Origin: Phycicoccus endophyticus
GTDB taxonomy: Bacteria > Actinomycetota > Actinomycetes > Actinomycetales > Dermatophilaceae
DNA length: 64,000 nt
Direction: 5' to 3'
Assembly (NCBI RefSeq): GCF_011326735.1
Contig: NZ_JAANCN010000003.1
Coordinates: 62,001-126,000, forward strand
Shown here: piece by piece, positions 40,189 through 51,258 of the stretch
Position numbering within the stretch: position 1 is the first letter of the stretch
Layout of the letters: every line of letters starts with the position of its first letter
The notes under the pieces: model-generated
Database searches by the model: none
What the model saw: only the letters and a program-made list of their open reading frames with translations
What the model was told of the DNA's origin: nothing
Program-made: the position numbers and the translations under genes

Positions 40189-40371
40189 TCACTCAACCTC
40201 CTCGACGGCGACGAGGTGGGTCACCGTCTTGACCATCCCGCGGATCTCGGGACGGTCCTCCTTGACGACGATGTCGCCGATCCGCTTCAGCCCGAGGGAG
40301 CGCAGCGTCTCCCGCTGGTTCTGCTTGCCCCCGATACCGGACCGGGTCTGGGTCACCTTCAGCCGCACCAT
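40189..40371 (-). CDS. rpmD: 50S ribosomal protein L30
   Basis: Protein of 60 residues in the prokaryotic L30 family: [19 protein letters not shown] followed by [11 protein letters not shown] and a C-terminal [14 protein letters not shown]. Its ATG overlaps the rpsE stop by one base. Confidence 0.96.
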   Translation of the reverse strand: MVRLKVTQTRSGIGGKQNQRETLRSLGLKRIGDIVVKEDRPEIRGMVKTVTHLVAVEEVE

Positions 40372-41009
40372 CAGGCACCTGCCTTGGCCTCGGCGAGGCC
40401 GGCGGCCTGCGCACGCAGCATCGCGGCCGGGGCGACCTGGTCGACCGGGAGGCCACGACGGGCCGCGACGGCCTCGGGGCGCTCCAGGCCGCGCAGGGCC
40501 TCGACGGTGGCGTGGACGATGTTGATCGCGTTGTCCGAGCCGAGGCTCTTGGACAGCACGTCGTGGATGCCGGCGCACTCCAGGACCGCACGGACCGGGC
40601 CACCGGCGATGACACCGGTACCGGGGCTGGCGGGGCGGAGCATGACGACACCGGCGGCGGCCTCACCCTGGACGGGGTGCGGGATGGTGCCCTGGATGCG
40701 CGGGACGCGGAAGAAGCTCTTCTTCGCCTCCTCGACACCCTTGGCGATCGCCGCGGGCACCTCCTTGGCCTTGCCGTAGCCGACGCCGACGGTGCCGTCA
40801 CCGTCGCCGACGACGACGAGGGCGGTGAAGCTGAAGCGCCGGCCACCCTTGACGACCTTGGCGACGCGGTTGATGGTCACGACGCGCTCGAGGTACTGGT
40901 TCTTCTCGGCCTCCCGGGAGTCCCGGCCGCCGCGACGGTCGTCGCGACGGTCCCGGCGGTCGCCGCGCTCGGCGCCGGTCCCGGTGCCTCGACGCTGGGG
41001 TCCTGGCAT
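40371..41009 (-). CDS. rpsE: 30S ribosomal protein S5
   Basis: Protein of 212 residues involved in decoding accuracy and mRNA unwinding. The double-stranded-RNA-binding domain covers about 45-110 ([27 protein letters not shown], recognised by KGGRRFSF), followed by [17 protein letters not shown]. The first 40 residues are Arg/Gly/Asp-rich low complexity ([19 protein letters not shown]), probably disordered. Spectinomycin-region residues near VVKGG look normal. Confidence 0.96.
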   Translation of the reverse strand: MPGPQRRGTGTGAERGDRRDRRDDRRGGRDSREAEKNQYLERVVTINRVAKVVKGGRRFSFTALVVVGDGDGTVGVGYGKAKEVPAAIAKGVEEAKKSFFRVPRIQGTIPHPVQGEAAAGVVMLRPASPGTGVIAGGPVRAVLECAGIHDVLSKSLGSDNAINIVHATVEALRGLERPEAVAARRGLPVDQVAPAAMLRAQAAGLAEAKAGA

Positions 41010-41055
41010 CAGATGTTCCTCTTCTCGACGTTCGTGGTGGTCGGGGCGGCGTGGG

Positions 41056-41430
41056 TCACAGCGACAGCCCGCCGTCCCGCGCGCCGTCCGCGATGGCGGC
41101 GACGCGACCGTGGTAACGGTTGCCGCCGCGGTCGAAGACGACCGCCTCGACGCCGGCGGCCTTGGCCCGCTCGGCGACGAGCTCGCCGACCCGCTTGGCC
41201 TTGCTCACCTTGTCGCCCTCGAGGCTGCGCACGTCGGCCTCCATCGTGGAGGCCGAGGCGAGCGTCGCGCCCCGGGTGTCGTCGACGACCTGGACGAAGA
41301 TGTGCCGCGAGCTGCGGGTCACGACGAGGCGAGGACGGGCGGCCGAGCCGCTGACCTGCTTGCGGACCCGGGTGTGACGGCGGACGCGGGCGGCGGTCTT
41401 GCCCTTGCCGCGCTTGACGATCAGTGCCAT
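41056..41430 (-). CDS. rplR: 50S ribosomal protein L18
   Basis: 5S rRNA-binding protein of 124 residues. The basic N-terminus ([18 protein letters not shown]) and the core [19 protein letters not shown], then [24 protein letters not shown], are typical. Three bases from rplF, 46 from rpsE. Confidence 0.96.
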   Translation of the reverse strand: MALIVKRGKGKTAARVRRHTRVRKQVSGSAARPRLVVTRSSRHIFVQVVDDTRGATLASASTMEADVRSLEGDKVSKAKRVGELVAERAKAAGVEAVVFDRGGNRYHGRVAAIADGARDGGLSL

Positions 41431-41433
41431 CGG

Positions 41434-41970
41434 TTACTTACCAGCCTTTCCGACCTTGCGGCGGATGCGCTCGTCCGCGTAGCGGACGCCCTTGCCCTTG
41501 TACGGGTCGGGCTTGCGGAGCTTGCGGATGTTCGCGGCGGTCTCGCCGACGAGCTGCTTGTCGATCCCCTGGACCGAGAACCGCGTGGGGTTCTCCACCG
41601 CGAAGGTGATGCCGGCCGGGGGCTCGACGGTGATCGAGTGCGAGTAGCCGAGGGCGAACTCGAGGTTGGAGCCCTTGGCCTGCACGCGGTAGCCGGTGCC
41701 GTGGATCTCGAGCTTCTTCTCGTAGCCCTCGGTCACGCCGAGCACCATGTTGTTGATGAGCGAGCGGGTCAGGCCGTGCAACGAGCGCGACTCGCGCTCG
41801 TCGTCCGGCCGCTTGACCTCGAGGCTGCCGTCGGCCTGCTCGACCGTGATCGGCTCGGCGACGGTGTGGCTGAGCTCGCCCTTGGGGCCCTTGACGGTGA
41901 CGGTGCGACCGGCGACGGTCACGTCGACACCGGAGGGGATCGCCACGGGGAGGCGTCCGATTCGCGACAT
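41434..41970 (-). CDS. rplF: 50S ribosomal protein L6
   Basis: Protein of 178 residues near the factor-binding site, made of two similar alpha/beta domains. [16 protein letters not shown] starts it; [20 protein letters not shown] opens the second domain and the signature [14 protein letters not shown] is at about 155. Confidence 0.97.
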   Translation of the reverse strand: MSRIGRLPVAIPSGVDVTVAGRTVTVKGPKGELSHTVAEPITVEQADGSLEVKRPDDERESRSLHGLTRSLINNMVLGVTEGYEKKLEIHGTGYRVQAKGSNLEFALGYSHSITVEPPAGITFAVENPTRFSVQGIDKQLVGETAANIRKLRKPDPYKGKGVRYADERIRRKVGKAGK

Positions 41971-41982
41971 GTCAGCTACCCC

Positions 41983-42381
41983 TTACCAGACGTAGGCGAG
42001 GACTTCCCCACCCACACCCTTGTTGGCGGCCTGCTTGTCGGTGAGCAGGCCGGAGGACGTCGAGATGATCGCGACGCCGAGGCCACCGAGCACCCTGGGC
42101 AGGTTGGTGGACTTGGCGTAGACGCGCAGGCCGGGCTTGCTCACGCGGCGCAGGCCGGCGATCGAGCGCTCCCGGTTGGGGCCGTACTTCAGCTGCACCG
42201 TGAGGGTCTTGCCGACCTCGGCGTCCTCGACGGTCCAGCCGGCGATGTAGCCCTCGGCCTGGAGGATCTCGGCGATGTGGCTCTTGAGCTTCGAGAACGG
42301 CATGGAGACGTCGTCCTTGTGCGCCGAGTTGGCGTTCCGGACGCGGGTCAGCATGTCCGCGATCGGGTCTGTCATGGTCAT
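41983..42381 (-). CDS. rpsH: 30S ribosomal protein S8
   Basis: Central-domain 16S rRNA binder, 132 residues, and the spc operon autorepressor in E. coli. It starts [18 protein letters not shown] and ends with [16 protein letters not shown] then [11 protein letters not shown] at 42381 is preferred over 42375 by conservation. A 108-base gap precedes it. Confidence 0.97.
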   Translation of the reverse strand: MTMTDPIADMLTRVRNANSAHKDDVSMPFSKLKSHIAEILQAEGYIAGWTVEDAEVGKTLTVQLKYGPNRERSIAGLRRVSKPGLRVYAKSTNLPRVLGGLGVAIISTSSGLLTDKQAANKGVGGEVLAYVW

Positions 42382-42489
42382 TGGGCTTCTCCGCCCTCTC
42401 TCACCGTGGTTTCTGCCGGGACTCCGGCGGACCTGCGATGTAGATGGTCTGTGGGATGTCGGTGCCGCGTGGGGCGGCGGGTCGGGGAC

Positions 42490-42675
42490 TTACCAGCTGC
42501 TCTTGGTGACACCGGGGAGCTCGCCGCGGTGGGCCATCTCCCGCAGGCAGATCCGGCAGAGGCCGAACTTGCGGTACACCGAGTGCGGACGCCCGCACCG
42601 CTGGCAGCGGGTGTAGGCACGCACCTGGAACTTCGGCTTCCGGTTCGTCTTGTTGATCAGGGCGGTCTTGGCCAT
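42490..42675 (-). CDS. rpsN: 30S ribosomal protein S14, zinc type (S14Z)
   Basis: Short form of 61 residues: [20 protein letters not shown], then the zinc knuckle CQRC...CRIC (about residues 24, 27, 40, 43). It lies one base after rplE. A longer zinc-free S14 may exist elsewhere. Confidence 0.96.
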   Translation of the reverse strand: MAKTALINKTNRKPKFQVRAYTRCQRCGRPHSVYRKFGLCRICLREMAHRGELPGVTKSSW

Positions 42676-42676
42676 C

Positions 42677-43246
42677 TCAGTTCTCCTTGAAGGGGAAGCC
42701 GAGCGCCTTGAGCAGCGCGCGCCCCTCGTCGTCGTTCGTCGCCGTCGTGACGACGGTGATGTCCATGCCCCGGACCCGGTCGATCCGGTCCTGGTCGATC
42801 TCGTGGAACATCGACTGCTCGGTGAGCCCGAAGGTGTAGTTCCCCCGGCCGTCGAACTGCCGCGGCGAGAGGCCGCGGAAGTCGCGGATGCGCGGGAGGG
42901 CGACCGTGACGAGACGGTCGAGGAACTCCCACATCCGGTCGCCACGCAGCGTCGTGTGGGCGCCGATCGGCATGCCCTCACGCAGCTTGAACTGGGCGAT
43001 GGACTTGCGCGCCCGGGTGACCACCGGCTTCTGGCCGGTGATCGCCGTGAGGTCGCGGATCGCGCCCTCGATGAGCTTGCTGTCCTTGGCGGCGTCGCCG
43101 ACACCCATGTTGACGACGACCTTGGTCACGCCCGGGACCTGCATGACGTTCGGGTACCCGAACGTGTCCTGGAGACCGGCCTTGATCTCGTCCTGGTAGC
43201 GCGCCTTGAGGCGGGGCTTGGTCGCGGTGTCTGCCATCTCTCTCAC
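42677..43246 (-). CDS. rplE: 50S ribosomal protein L5
   Basis: 5S rRNA-binding protein in the central protuberance, 189 residues from GTG at 43246. Conserved: [51 protein letters not shown] (begin of core) and [10 protein letters not shown] near the end. GTG at 43246 has AAGGA close upstream and overlaps the rplX stop; ATG at 43237 (three codons in) is an equally defensible start. Confidence 0.95.
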   Translation of the reverse strand: MREMADTATKPRLKARYQDEIKAGLQDTFGYPNVMQVPGVTKVVVNMGVGDAAKDSKLIEGAIRDLTAITGQKPVVTRARKSIAQFKLREGMPIGAHTTLRGDRMWEFLDRLVTVALPRIRDFRGLSPRQFDGRGNYTFGLTEQSMFHEIDQDRIDRVRGMDITVVTTATNDDEGRALLKALGFPFKEN

Positions 43247-43584
43247 AGGTCCTTGCCCGAGCGCACGCCGACGCGGACGCGGCTGGCCTTCTGGCGCCCG
43301 TCACGCTCGACGGTCTCGACGCGGGTCTTGATCCGGGTCGGCTTCTTGTCCGAGGGGTCGACCACGGCCACGTTGCTCACGTGGATCGGGGCCTCCTGGA
43401 CGATGAGCCCGCCGGTGCGGCTGCCACGGCTGGACTCGCCGGCCTTGGTGTGCCGGGTCACCCGGTTCACGCCCTCGACGGTGACGCGCGAGCGCTCACG
43501 GTCGACGGAGATCACCTTGCCGGTGCTGCCCTTGTCCTTGCCGGCGAGCACCTGGACGGTGTCGCCCTTCTTGATCTTCGCCAT
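43243..43584 (-). CDS. rplX: 50S ribosomal protein L24
   Basis: Assembly-initiator protein of 113 residues. The KOW motif is [20 protein letters not shown] at the N-terminus, followed by [19 protein letters not shown]. Two bases after rplN. Confidence 0.96.
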   Translation of the reverse strand: MAKIKKGDTVQVLAGKDKGSTGKVISVDRERSRVTVEGVNRVTRHTKAGESSRGSRTGGLIVQEAPIHVSNVAVVDPSDKKPTRIKTRVETVERDGRQKASRVRVGVRSGKDL

Positions 43585-43586
43585 GG

Positions 43587-43955
43587 TCAGAGCACCTCCG
43601 GGGCCAGGCTGACGATCTTCATGAACTTCTTGTCGCGCAGCTCGCGGCCCACCGGGCCGAAGATGCGGGTACCGCGCGGGTCGCCGTCGCCGCGGAGGAT
43701 GACGGCGGCGTTCTCGTCGAAGCGGATGTACGAGCCGTCGGGACGGCGGCGCTCCTTGGCGGTGCGCACGATGACCGCCTTGACGACGTCACCCTTCTTG
43801 ACGTTCCCGCCGGGGATCGCGTCCTTGACGGTGGCGACGATGGTGTCGCCGATGCCGGCGTACCGGCGACCGGAGCCACCGAGAACACGGATGCAGAGGA
43901 TCTCCTTCGCACCGGTGTTGTCGGCGACGCGCAGTCGCGACTCCTGCTGGATCAC
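43587..43955 (-). CDS. rplN: 50S ribosomal protein L14
   Basis: Subunit-interface protein of 122 residues starting [20 protein letters not shown] (GTG start at 43955). [19 protein letters not shown] and [20 protein letters not shown] are conserved. A 91-base gap with two hairpins separates it from rpsQ, unusual in an operon whose other gaps are mostly under 25 bases. Confidence 0.97.
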   Translation of the reverse strand: MIQQESRLRVADNTGAKEILCIRVLGGSGRRYAGIGDTIVATVKDAIPGGNVKKGDVVKAVIVRTAKERRRPDGSYIRFDENAAVILRGDGDPRGTRIFGPVGRELRDKKFMKIVSLAPEVL

Positions 43956-43981
43956 TGTTCTCTCCTAATGTCGTGCTGGTT

Positions 43982-44042
43982 CTCCACGCCGGGCGTGGAG
44001 CCTGGCCGAACGGGGGCCGGGGTGCGGGGTGGGGTTCCCCGC
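43982..44042 (-). promoter_or_regulatory. Two hairpins between rpsQ and rplN
   Basis: CTCCACGC/GCGTGGAG (43982-44000, loop CGG) and GCGGGG/CCCCGC (44024-44042) occupy the gap between the S10-operon end (rpsQ) and the spc-operon start (rplN). They could be a weak terminator-antiterminator boundary or a processing site. Confidence 0.4.
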
Positions 44043-44046
44043 GATG

Positions 44047-44334
44047 TCACTTGGCCTTCTCGAGGACCTCGACGACGCGCCAGCGCTTCGTCGCGGACAG
44101 CGGCCGGGTCTCCATGATGAGCACCCGGTCGCCGACCCCGGCCGCGTTGCCCTCGTCGTGGGCCTTGACCTTGCTCGAGCGGCGCATGACCTTGCCGTAG
44201 AGGGCGTGCTTGACGCGGTCCTCGACCTCGACGACGACGGTCTTGTCCATCTTGTCGCTCACCACGTAGCCCTGGCGGGTCTTGCGGTAGCTGCGCTCGG
44301 CGGTGGTCACGGTCTCGTCCTTCGTCTCGCTCAC
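44047..44334 (-). CDS. rpsQ: 30S ribosomal protein S17
   Basis: OB-fold 16S rRNA binder of 95 residues. The core starts [22 protein letters not shown] and includes [21 protein letters not shown] and [22 protein letters not shown] in part. GTG at 44334 overlaps the rpmC stop (GTGA). Confidence 0.96.
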   Translation of the reverse strand: MSETKDETVTTAERSYRKTRQGYVVSDKMDKTVVVEVEDRVKHALYGKVMRRSSKVKAHDEGNAAGVGDRVLIMETRPLSATKRWRVVEVLEKAK

Positions 44335-44567
44335 TGGGCTGCACCCTTCACGCCGATGCCGAGCTCGCGCTCACGCATCTCGGTGTAGATCCGGGCGATG
44401 TCACGGCGCACGGCACGCAGCCGGCCGTGGTTGTCCAGCTGGCCGGTGGCCGACTGGAACCGGAGGTTGAACAGCTCCTCCTTGGCCTTGCGCAGCTCGT
44501 CGACCAGACGGTCGTCCTCGAAGCCGCGAAGCTCCTTGGGGGTCAGGTCCTGGGAACCGACTGCCAT
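44331..44567 (-). CDS. rpmC: 50S ribosomal protein L29
   Basis: Helical hairpin protein of 78 residues at the exit tunnel, part of the trigger-factor and SRP docking site. [21 protein letters not shown] and [20 protein letters not shown] are typical (quoted in parts). ATG overlaps the rplP stop by one base. Confidence 0.96.
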   Translation of the reverse strand: MAVGSQDLTPKELRGFEDDRLVDELRKAKEELFNLRFQSATGQLDNHGRLRAVRRDIARIYTEMRERELGIGVKGAAQ

Positions 44568-44986
44568 CAGAAGTCACCACCCTCTCGCTGGACGAAGCGG
44601 CACTTCATCGGCAGCTTGTGCATGGCGAGGCGCATGGCCTCGCGTGCGACGTCCTCCGGGACACCGGAGAGCTCGAACATGATCCGGCCCGGCTTGACGT
44701 TGGCCACCCACCACTCGGGCGAGCCCTTGCCGGAGCCCATCCGGGTCTCGGCCGGCTTCTTGGTCAGCGGACGGTCCGGGTAGATGTTGATCCAGACCTT
44801 TCCGCCACGCTTGATGTAGCGCGTCATCGCGATACGCGCGGACTCGATCTGGCGGTTGGTGACGTAGGCGGGCTCGAGGGCCTGGATGCCGTAGTCGCCG
44901 AACGCGATCGCGGTACCGCCCTTGGCCATACCCGAGCGACCCGGGTGGTGCTGCTTGCGGTGCTTGACTCGACGGGGAACCAACAT
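44567..44986 (-). CDS. rplP: 50S ribosomal protein L16
   Basis: Protein of 139 residues near the A-site tRNA elbow. It begins [41 protein letters not shown] and [20 protein letters not shown] are diagnostic (quoted in part). Three bases after rpsC. Confidence 0.97.
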   Translation of the reverse strand: MLVPRRVKHRKQHHPGRSGMAKGGTAIAFGDYGIQALEPAYVTNRQIESARIAMTRYIKRGGKVWINIYPDRPLTKKPAETRMGSGKGSPEWWVANVKPGRIMFELSGVPEDVAREAMRLAMHKLPMKCRFVQREGGDF

Positions 44987-44989
44987 GGC

Positions 44990-45826
44990 TCAGGACTCCT
45001 CGGTGCTCGGGGCGGCCGGGGCCTGCTCGGCGGGCGCCTGCGCAGCGGCCGGAGCCTGGGCGGCAGCCGGGGCCTGCGTGGCGGCCGGGGCCTCGGTGCG
45101 ACGGGCGCGGGCCGGGCGGTCGGCGCCGTCACGACGCGGGCCACGACCCTGACGCGGCGCGGTGGCCTGCTGGGCCGCGAGCTCACGCGCGGTGAGGTCG
45201 CCCTTGTAGATCCACACCTTGACGCCGATGCGCCCGAAGGTGGTGCGGGCCTCGTAGAAGCCGTAGTCGATGTTCGCGCGCAGGGTGTGCAGCGGCACGC
45301 GCCCCTCGCGGTAGAACTCGGTACGGCTCATCTCCGCGCCGCCGAGACGGCCGGAGACCTGGACCCGGATGCCCTTGGCACCGGCGCGGGTGGCCGACTG
45401 CATGCCCTTGCGCATGGCACGCCGGAAGGAGACGCGCGCCGAGAGCTGCTCGGCGATGCCCTGGGCGACCAGCTGGGCCTCGATCTCGGGGTTCTTCACC
45501 TCGAGGATGTTCAGCTGGACCTGCTTGCCGGTGAGCTTCTCGAGCTCGCCGCGGATCCGGTCGGCCTCGGCGCCGCGGCGGCCGATGACGATGCCGGGGC
45601 GGGCGGTGTGGATGTCGACGCGGACCCGGTCACGGGTGCGCTCGATGTCGACACGCGCGATGCCGGCGCGGTCCATGCCCGTGGACATGAGCCGGCGGAT
45701 CGCGACGTCCTCCTTGACGTAGTCGCGGTAGCGCTGACCCTCCTTGGTGGAGTCGGCGAACCAGCGGCTCTTGTGCTCCGTCGTGAGCCCGAGGCGGAAG
45801 CCGTGCGGGTTGACCTTCTGGCCCAT
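44990..45826 (-). CDS. rpsC: 30S ribosomal protein S3 with Ala/Pro-rich tail
   Basis: mRNA-entry protein with helicase function, 278 residues. [20 protein letters not shown] begins the N-domain, the KH domain includes [18 protein letters not shown] at about 75-92, and the C-domain ends near residue 215. The last 45 residues or so are an Ala/Pro/Gln tail with three to four copies of AAQAP, probably disordered. Such tails occur in actinobacterial S3 but the repeat is unusually regular. Confidence 0.96.
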   Translation of the reverse strand: MGQKVNPHGFRLGLTTEHKSRWFADSTKEGQRYRDYVKEDVAIRRLMSTGMDRAGIARVDIERTRDRVRVDIHTARPGIVIGRRGAEADRIRGELEKLTGKQVQLNILEVKNPEIEAQLVAQGIAEQLSARVSFRRAMRKGMQSATRAGAKGIRVQVSGRLGGAEMSRTEFYREGRVPLHTLRANIDYGFYEARTTFGRIGVKVWIYKGDLTARELAAQQATAPRQGRGPRRDGADRPARARRTEAPAATQAPAAAQAPAAAQAPAEQAPAAPSTEES

Positions 45827-46224
45827 CAGCGGGTGCCTCCGTTCGTGGTCGTGGCGGGCTTGGGGGCGACGACCACGGTGATGTGGCTCGTGCGCTTGTT
45901 GATCCGGCCGGCGCGCCCCTGGGCGCGCGGACGGAACCGCTTCATCGTCGGGCCCTCGTCGACGAAGGCCTTGGCGACGACGAGCTCACGCTCGTCGAAG
46001 CGCTCGGCGGCCTGGTCGGCGCGCACCCGGGCGTTGGCGATCGCGGACTCGAGGACCTTGCGGACCTGGTCGCTCGCACCCTGCGGGGCGAAGCGCAGGA
46101 CCGACACGGCCTCGCTCGCGTCCTTGCCGCGGATGAGGTCGACGACCCGGCGGGCCTTCATCGGCGTCACCCGGACGTGGCGGGCGACCGCGCGCGACTC
46201 GAGGACGGTGTTCTCGGTGGCCAT
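45826..46224 (-). CDS. rplV: 50S ribosomal protein L22
   Basis: Exit-tunnel protein of 132 residues whose hairpin lines the tunnel. [20 protein letters not shown] is at about residue 14; [20 protein letters not shown] marks the beta-hairpin. The hairpin tip looks undisturbed, so there is no sign of the macrolide-type deletions known in L22. One-base overlaps on both sides. Confidence 0.97.
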   Translation of the reverse strand: MATENTVLESRAVARHVRVTPMKARRVVDLIRGKDASEAVSVLRFAPQGASDQVRKVLESAIANARVRADQAAERFDERELVVAKAFVDEGPTMKRFRPRAQGRAGRINKRTSHITVVVAPKPATTTNGGTR

Positions 46225-46505
46225 CAGCGACGACGTCCCTTCTTGTCGTCCTTCACGTGACCCCTGAAGGTGCGGGTCGGGGCGAACTCGCCGAGCTTGT
46301 GGCCGACCATCGCCTCGGTGACGAACACCGGCACGTGCTTGCGGCCGTCGTGGACGGCGAGGGTGTGGCCGAGCATGTCGGGGCTGATGACCGAACGGCG
46401 CGACCAGGTCTTGATGACGTTCTTGCTGCCCGCTTCGTTCTGGGCGTCCACCTTCTTCTGCAGGTGGTCGTCGATGAAGGGGCCCTTCTTCAGGCTACGA
46501 GGCAT
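46224..46505 (-). CDS. rpsS: 30S ribosomal protein S19
   Basis: Head protein of 93 residues: [20 protein letters not shown], then [20 protein letters not shown] and the C-terminal [20 protein letters not shown]. Confidence 0.97.
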   Translation of the reverse strand: MPRSLKKGPFIDDHLQKKVDAQNEAGSKNVIKTWSRRSVISPDMLGHTLAVHDGRKHVPVFVTEAMVGHKLGEFAPTRTFRGHVKDDKKGRRR

Positions 46506-46517
46506 TCCAGGCTCCTA

Positions 46518-47354
46518 TCAGCGCTTCTTGCCGGTACGGCGGCGACGGACGATCAGCTTGTCGCTGGGCTTGCCGGGGCGGCGGGTGCGGCCCTCGGGCT
46601 GGCCCCACGGCGAGACCGGGTGCCGGCCACCGGAGGTGCGGCCCTCGCCACCACCGTGCGGGTGGTCGACGGGGTTCATGACCACGCCGCGCACGGTCGG
46701 GCGCTTGCCCTTCCAGCGCATCCGCCCGGCCTTGCCCCAGTTGATGTTCGACTGCTCGGCGTTGCCGACCTCGCCGATCGTCGCGCGGCAGCGCACGTCG
46801 ACGTTGCGGATCTCACCCGAGGGCATGCGCAGCTGCGCGTAGGGCCCGTCCTTGGCGACGAGCTGGACGCGCACGCCGGCCGAGCGGGCGATCTTGGCGC
46901 CCCCGCCGGGCTTGAGCTCGACGGCGTGGATGACCGTACCGGTGGGGATGTTGCGCAGCGGCAGGCTGTTGCCGGGCTTGATGTCCGCGCCCGGCCCGTT
47001 CTCGATGCTCATGCCCTGCTCGAGGCCACGCGGCGCGAGGATGTAGCGCTTCTCGCCGTCGGCGTAGTGCAGCAGCGCGATCCGGGCGGTGCGGTTGGGG
47101 TCGTACTCGATGTGCGCGACCTTCGCCGGCACGCCGTCCTTGTCGTGCCGACGGAAGTCGACGACGCGGTAGGCGCGCTTGTGGCCACCACCGATGTGGC
47201 GCGTGGTGATCCGGCCGTTGTTGTTACGGCCGCCGCTCTTGGTCAGCGGACGGACGAGGGACTTCTCGGGGGTCGTGCGGGTGACCTCGACGAAGTCGGC
47301 CACGCTCGACCCACGACGCCCCGGCGTCGTCGGCTTGTACTTACGGATACCCAT
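46518..47354 (-). CDS. rplB: 50S ribosomal protein L2
   Basis: Large-subunit protein of 278 residues needed for subunit association and peptidyl-transferase activity. It starts [35 protein letters not shown] is at about 53 and the signature [19 protein letters not shown], with the functionally critical His, at about 222. Confidence 0.98.
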   Translation of the reverse strand: MGIRKYKPTTPGRRGSSVADFVEVTRTTPEKSLVRPLTKSGGRNNNGRITTRHIGGGHKRAYRVVDFRRHDKDGVPAKVAHIEYDPNRTARIALLHYADGEKRYILAPRGLEQGMSIENGPGADIKPGNSLPLRNIPTGTVIHAVELKPGGGAKIARSAGVRVQLVAKDGPYAQLRMPSGEIRNVDVRCRATIGEVGNAEQSNINWGKAGRMRWKGKRPTVRGVVMNPVDHPHGGGEGRTSGGRHPVSPWGQPEGRTRRPGKPSDKLIVRRRRTGKKR

Positions 47355-47377
47355 GTCTGTTCAGTCCTTCAGCTTCC

Positions 47378-47677
47378 TCAGGCGCCGGCGCTGCCGAAGA
47401 TGTCGATCGAGCCCTCGCGGAGGGTGACGATCGCGCGCTTGGTGTCCTTGCGCTTGCCGATGCCGAACCGCGTGCGACGGGCCTTGCCCGGGCGGTTCAT
47501 CGTGTGCACGGAGTCGACCTTGACGCCGAAGACCTGCTCGACGGCGATCTTGATCTCGGTCTTGTTCGAGCGCGGGTCGACGAGGAAGGTGTACTTGCCC
47601 TCGTCGAGCAGCCCGTAGGACTTCTCGGACACGACCGGGGAGATGAGGATGTCGCGGGGGTTCTTGGCCTGGCTCAC
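47378..47677 (-). CDS. rplW: 50S ribosomal protein L23
   Basis: Exit-site protein of 99 residues that docks trigger factor. [21 protein letters not shown] and [22 protein letters not shown] (quoted in part) are typical. GTG at 47677 overlaps the rplD stop (GTGA). Confidence 0.97.
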   Translation of the reverse strand: MSQAKNPRDILISPVVSEKSYGLLDEGKYTFLVDPRSNKTEIKIAVEQVFGVKVDSVHTMNRPGKARRTRFGIGKRKDTKRAIVTLREGSIDIFGSAGA

Positions 47678-48342
47678 TTCTGCTCCTCTTCGGCCGGCGC
47701 GGCGGTCTTCTTGGCCGCGGCCTTGCGGGCCGGCTTGGCGGCGGCGACGGTCTCACCGGTGAACGCCTCGTAGGCGGCCTTGGTGAAGACGACGTCGTCG
47801 GCGCACAGCACGTCGTAGGTGTTGAGCTGGTCGACCGCGAGGACGTGGACGTCCGGGAGGTTGCGCACCGACTTCAGCGAGACGGTGTCGGCCCGGTCGA
47901 GCACGACGAGCAGGTTCGGGCGCTCGGTGAGCCCGGCGAACACGGCGAGCGCGTCCTTGGTCGAGGGGGTCTCGCCGGTGGCGATCGACTCCACGACGTG
48001 GATGCGGCCGTGACGGGCGCGGTCCGAGAGCGCACCGCGCAGCGCGGCGGCCTTCATCTTCTTCGGGGTCCGCTGGGCATAGTCACGCGGCTGCGGGCCG
48101 TGGACGGTGCCACCGCCGGCGAACTGCGGCGCCCGGGTCGAGCCCTGGCGGGCCCGGCCGGTGCCCTTCTGGCGGTAGGGCTTGCGCCCACCACCGCGCA
48201 CCTCGCCGCGGGTCTTCGTCGCGTGCGAGCCCTGGCGGGCGGCCGCGAGCTGGGCGACGACGACCTGGTGGATCAGCGGGACGTTGGTCTGGACGTCGAA
48301 GATCTCCGCGGGGAGGGTGACGTCGAGCGTCGTGGTTGCCAT
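47674..48342 (-). CDS. rplD: 50S ribosomal protein L4
   Basis: Exit-tunnel protein of 222 residues; in E. coli it also represses the S10 operon. The tunnel loop is [20 protein letters not shown] with [11 protein letters not shown] following. The C-terminus is Lys/Ala-rich ([20 protein letters not shown]). The macrolide-sensitive loop looks wild type. Confidence 0.97.
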   Translation of the reverse strand: MATTTLDVTLPAEIFDVQTNVPLIHQVVVAQLAAARQGSHATKTRGEVRGGGRKPYRQKGTGRARQGSTRAPQFAGGGTVHGPQPRDYAQRTPKKMKAAALRGALSDRARHGRIHVVESIATGETPSTKDALAVFAGLTERPNLLVVLDRADTVSLKSVRNLPDVHVLAVDQLNTYDVLCADDVVFTKAAYEAFTGETVAAAKPARKAAAKKTAAPAEEEQK

Positions 48343-48343
48343 G

Positions 48344-49000
48344 TCAGGCCCCCTTCGCAGCCGAGCGGACGAGGACGACCGCGCCGCGCGGGCCGGGGAC
48401 GGCGCCCTTGACGAGCAGGAGCCCCTTCTCGGCGTCCACGGCGTGGACCGTCAGGTTCTGGGTGGTGTGCCGCACGCCGCCCATCCGGCCGGCCATCCGC
48501 ATGCCCTTGAACACGCGGCCCGGGGTGGCGCAGCCACCGATCGAGCCGGGCTTGCGGTGGTTGCGGTGGGCACCGTGGGAGGCGGAGACGCCGGAGAAGC
48601 CGTGCCGCTTCATGACACCGGCGAACCCCTTGCCCTTGGTCGTCGCGCTGACGTCGACGGCCTGGCCGGCCTCGAAGGTGTCGGCGCCGACCTCCTGGCC
48701 GAGGCTGTACTCGCCGGCGTCGGCGGTGCGCAGCTCGACGAGGTGGCGGCGCGGCGTGACACCGGCCTTCTCGAAGTGGCCGGTGAGCGGCTTGGTGACC
48801 TTGCGCGGGTCGATGGCGCCGTAGCCGAGCTGGACGGCGGCGTAGCCGTCGGTGTCGTCGGCGCGGACCTGGGTCACGACGTTCGGGCCGGCCTGGATCA
48901 CGGTGACGGGCACGAGACGGTTGGTCTCGTCCCACACCTGGGTCATGCCGAGCTTGGTGCCCAGCAGACCCTTCTGGGTCTTCGTGGCAGTGGTGGTCAT
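48344..49000 (-). CDS. rplC: 50S ribosomal protein L3
   Basis: Early-assembly protein of 218 residues near the peptidyl-transferase centre. [16 protein letters not shown] at about residue 10 and [20 protein letters not shown], continuing into [15 protein letters not shown], are diagnostic. Eight bases after rpsJ. Confidence 0.97.
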   Translation of the reverse strand: MTTTATKTQKGLLGTKLGMTQVWDETNRLVPVTVIQAGPNVVTQVRADDTDGYAAVQLGYGAIDPRKVTKPLTGHFEKAGVTPRRHLVELRTADAGEYSLGQEVGADTFEAGQAVDVSATTKGKGFAGVMKRHGFSGVSASHGAHRNHRKPGSIGGCATPGRVFKGMRMAGRMGGVRHTTQNLTVHAVDAEKGLLLVKGAVPGPRGAVVLVRSAAKGA

Positions 49001-49008
49001 CGCGAGCC

Positions 49009-49317
49009 TCAGAGCTTGATCTCGATGTTGACGTCAGCCGGGAGGTCGAGGCGCATCAGCGAGTCGACGGCCTTGGGCGTCGGGTCGATGATGTCGATGA
49101 GGCGCTTGTGGGTGCGCATCTCGAAGTGCTCGCGGCTGTCCTTGTACTTGTGCGGGGACCGGATGACGCAGAAGACGTTCTTCTCCGTCGGGAGCGGCAC
49201 GGGGCCGACCACGGTCGCACCCGCGCGGGTCACGGTGTCGACGATCTTGCGCGCCGAGCTGTCGATGACCTCGTGGTCATACGACTTCAACCGGATGCGG
49301 ATCTTCTGTCCCGCCAT
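49009..49317 (-). CDS. rpsJ: 30S ribosomal protein S10 (NusE)
   Basis: Protein of 102 residues, also the transcription antitermination factor Nus[20 protein letters not shown], then [20 protein letters not shown] and [15 protein letters not shown]. It heads the S10 operon, which runs leftwards to rpsQ or beyond. Confidence 0.98.
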   Translation of the reverse strand: MAGQKIRIRLKSYDHEVIDSSARKIVDTVTRAGATVVGPVPLPTEKNVFCVIRSPHKYKDSREHFEMRTHKRLIDIIDPTPKAVDSLMRLDLPADVNIEIKL

Positions 49318-49585
49318 CTGATGTTCCGTCTCTCTCTCGCCGTCCGAACTGTCTGTGTGCCGGTCACCGGACCTGCGACCCCCGAGGTCGGGCGTGTCGC
49401 CCTCGCTCCGCAGCACGAGGCCTTGCGCGGTCTCCCGCGCCTCGTCCGTGGGGTTCGGCGCTCCGGTGGTACCGGGCCTGGCTCTTCGCCGACGAGCCGC
49501 CCCGCCGACCCGGCGGTTCGAGACCTCGTCGCGGTGGGCACGTCCGACCCTCGCGGGTCGCTCGTGCACGCCAAGCAACCCGTCC

Positions 49586-49614
49586 AGTGTGCCAGAGCGC
49601 CGGTGCACGGCCAA
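49586..49614 (-). promoter_or_regulatory. Candidate S10 operon promoter
   Basis: On the minus strand TTGGCC (49614-49609) and CACACT (49591-49586) are separated by 17 bases. The leader to rpsJ would be about 260 bases, long enough for autoregulation by L4 as in other bacteria, though no known L4-binding structure was recognised. Confidence 0.4.
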
Positions 49615-49871
49615 ATCGGCCGCTACACCCGAGGGGCCCCCTCCCCCGGCACCTCGGGGACCGTGGCGCGTCGACCGTCGGCCACCACGTGCCTGACGGT
49701 GGCTGCTGCGCGTGTCGGGGTCTCACGTAGACGCCGCCATGACCTGTGGAGGTGGCTGTGCCGCGTCCTCGCTCCGCCTGCTGCGCAGCCTCGTACCCGG
49801 TCCTGCCCGGCGGGCAGCAGGACGCCCGGTCGACAGGACGCGACCGGCAGCGAGCGAGGGGGCCGGCACGG

Positions 49872-49913
49872 CGACGGGCCCCGCCCCACCTGTCGGTGGA
49901 ACGGGGCCCGTCG
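49872..49913 (-). terminator. str operon (tuf) terminator
   Basis: CGACGGGCCCCG pairs perfectly with CGGGGCCCGTCG, and CCACC/GGTGG extends the stem. It starts 31 bases after the tuf stop. Confidence 0.75.
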
Positions 49914-49943
49914 ACGAGCCGCCGGCGGCTGACCGGCGTCAGG

Positions 49944-51140
<1,197 letters not shown>

Positions 51141-51258
51141 TTGCTTGTCCTCCTAGGACTCTTCTTACGGGTAACGCCGAAACGACCGGGCAGGACGTGG
51201 CGTCGTCGGGGGGTTGATGGATGCTTCTCTCAACGGAGACCAGCGACCACTCTAGCGG

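Larger units (their letters stand above)
49318..49943. other. Long intergenic region between tuf and rpsJ
   Basis: 626 bases without a supported gene. It holds the tuf terminator (49872-49913), a likely S10 promoter (49586-49614), and a leader of about 260 bases with small stem-loops, for example CGACCC/GGGTCG at 49545-49560 and CCGCC/GGCGG at 49502-49516. Open frames here lack family motifs. Confidence 0.6.
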
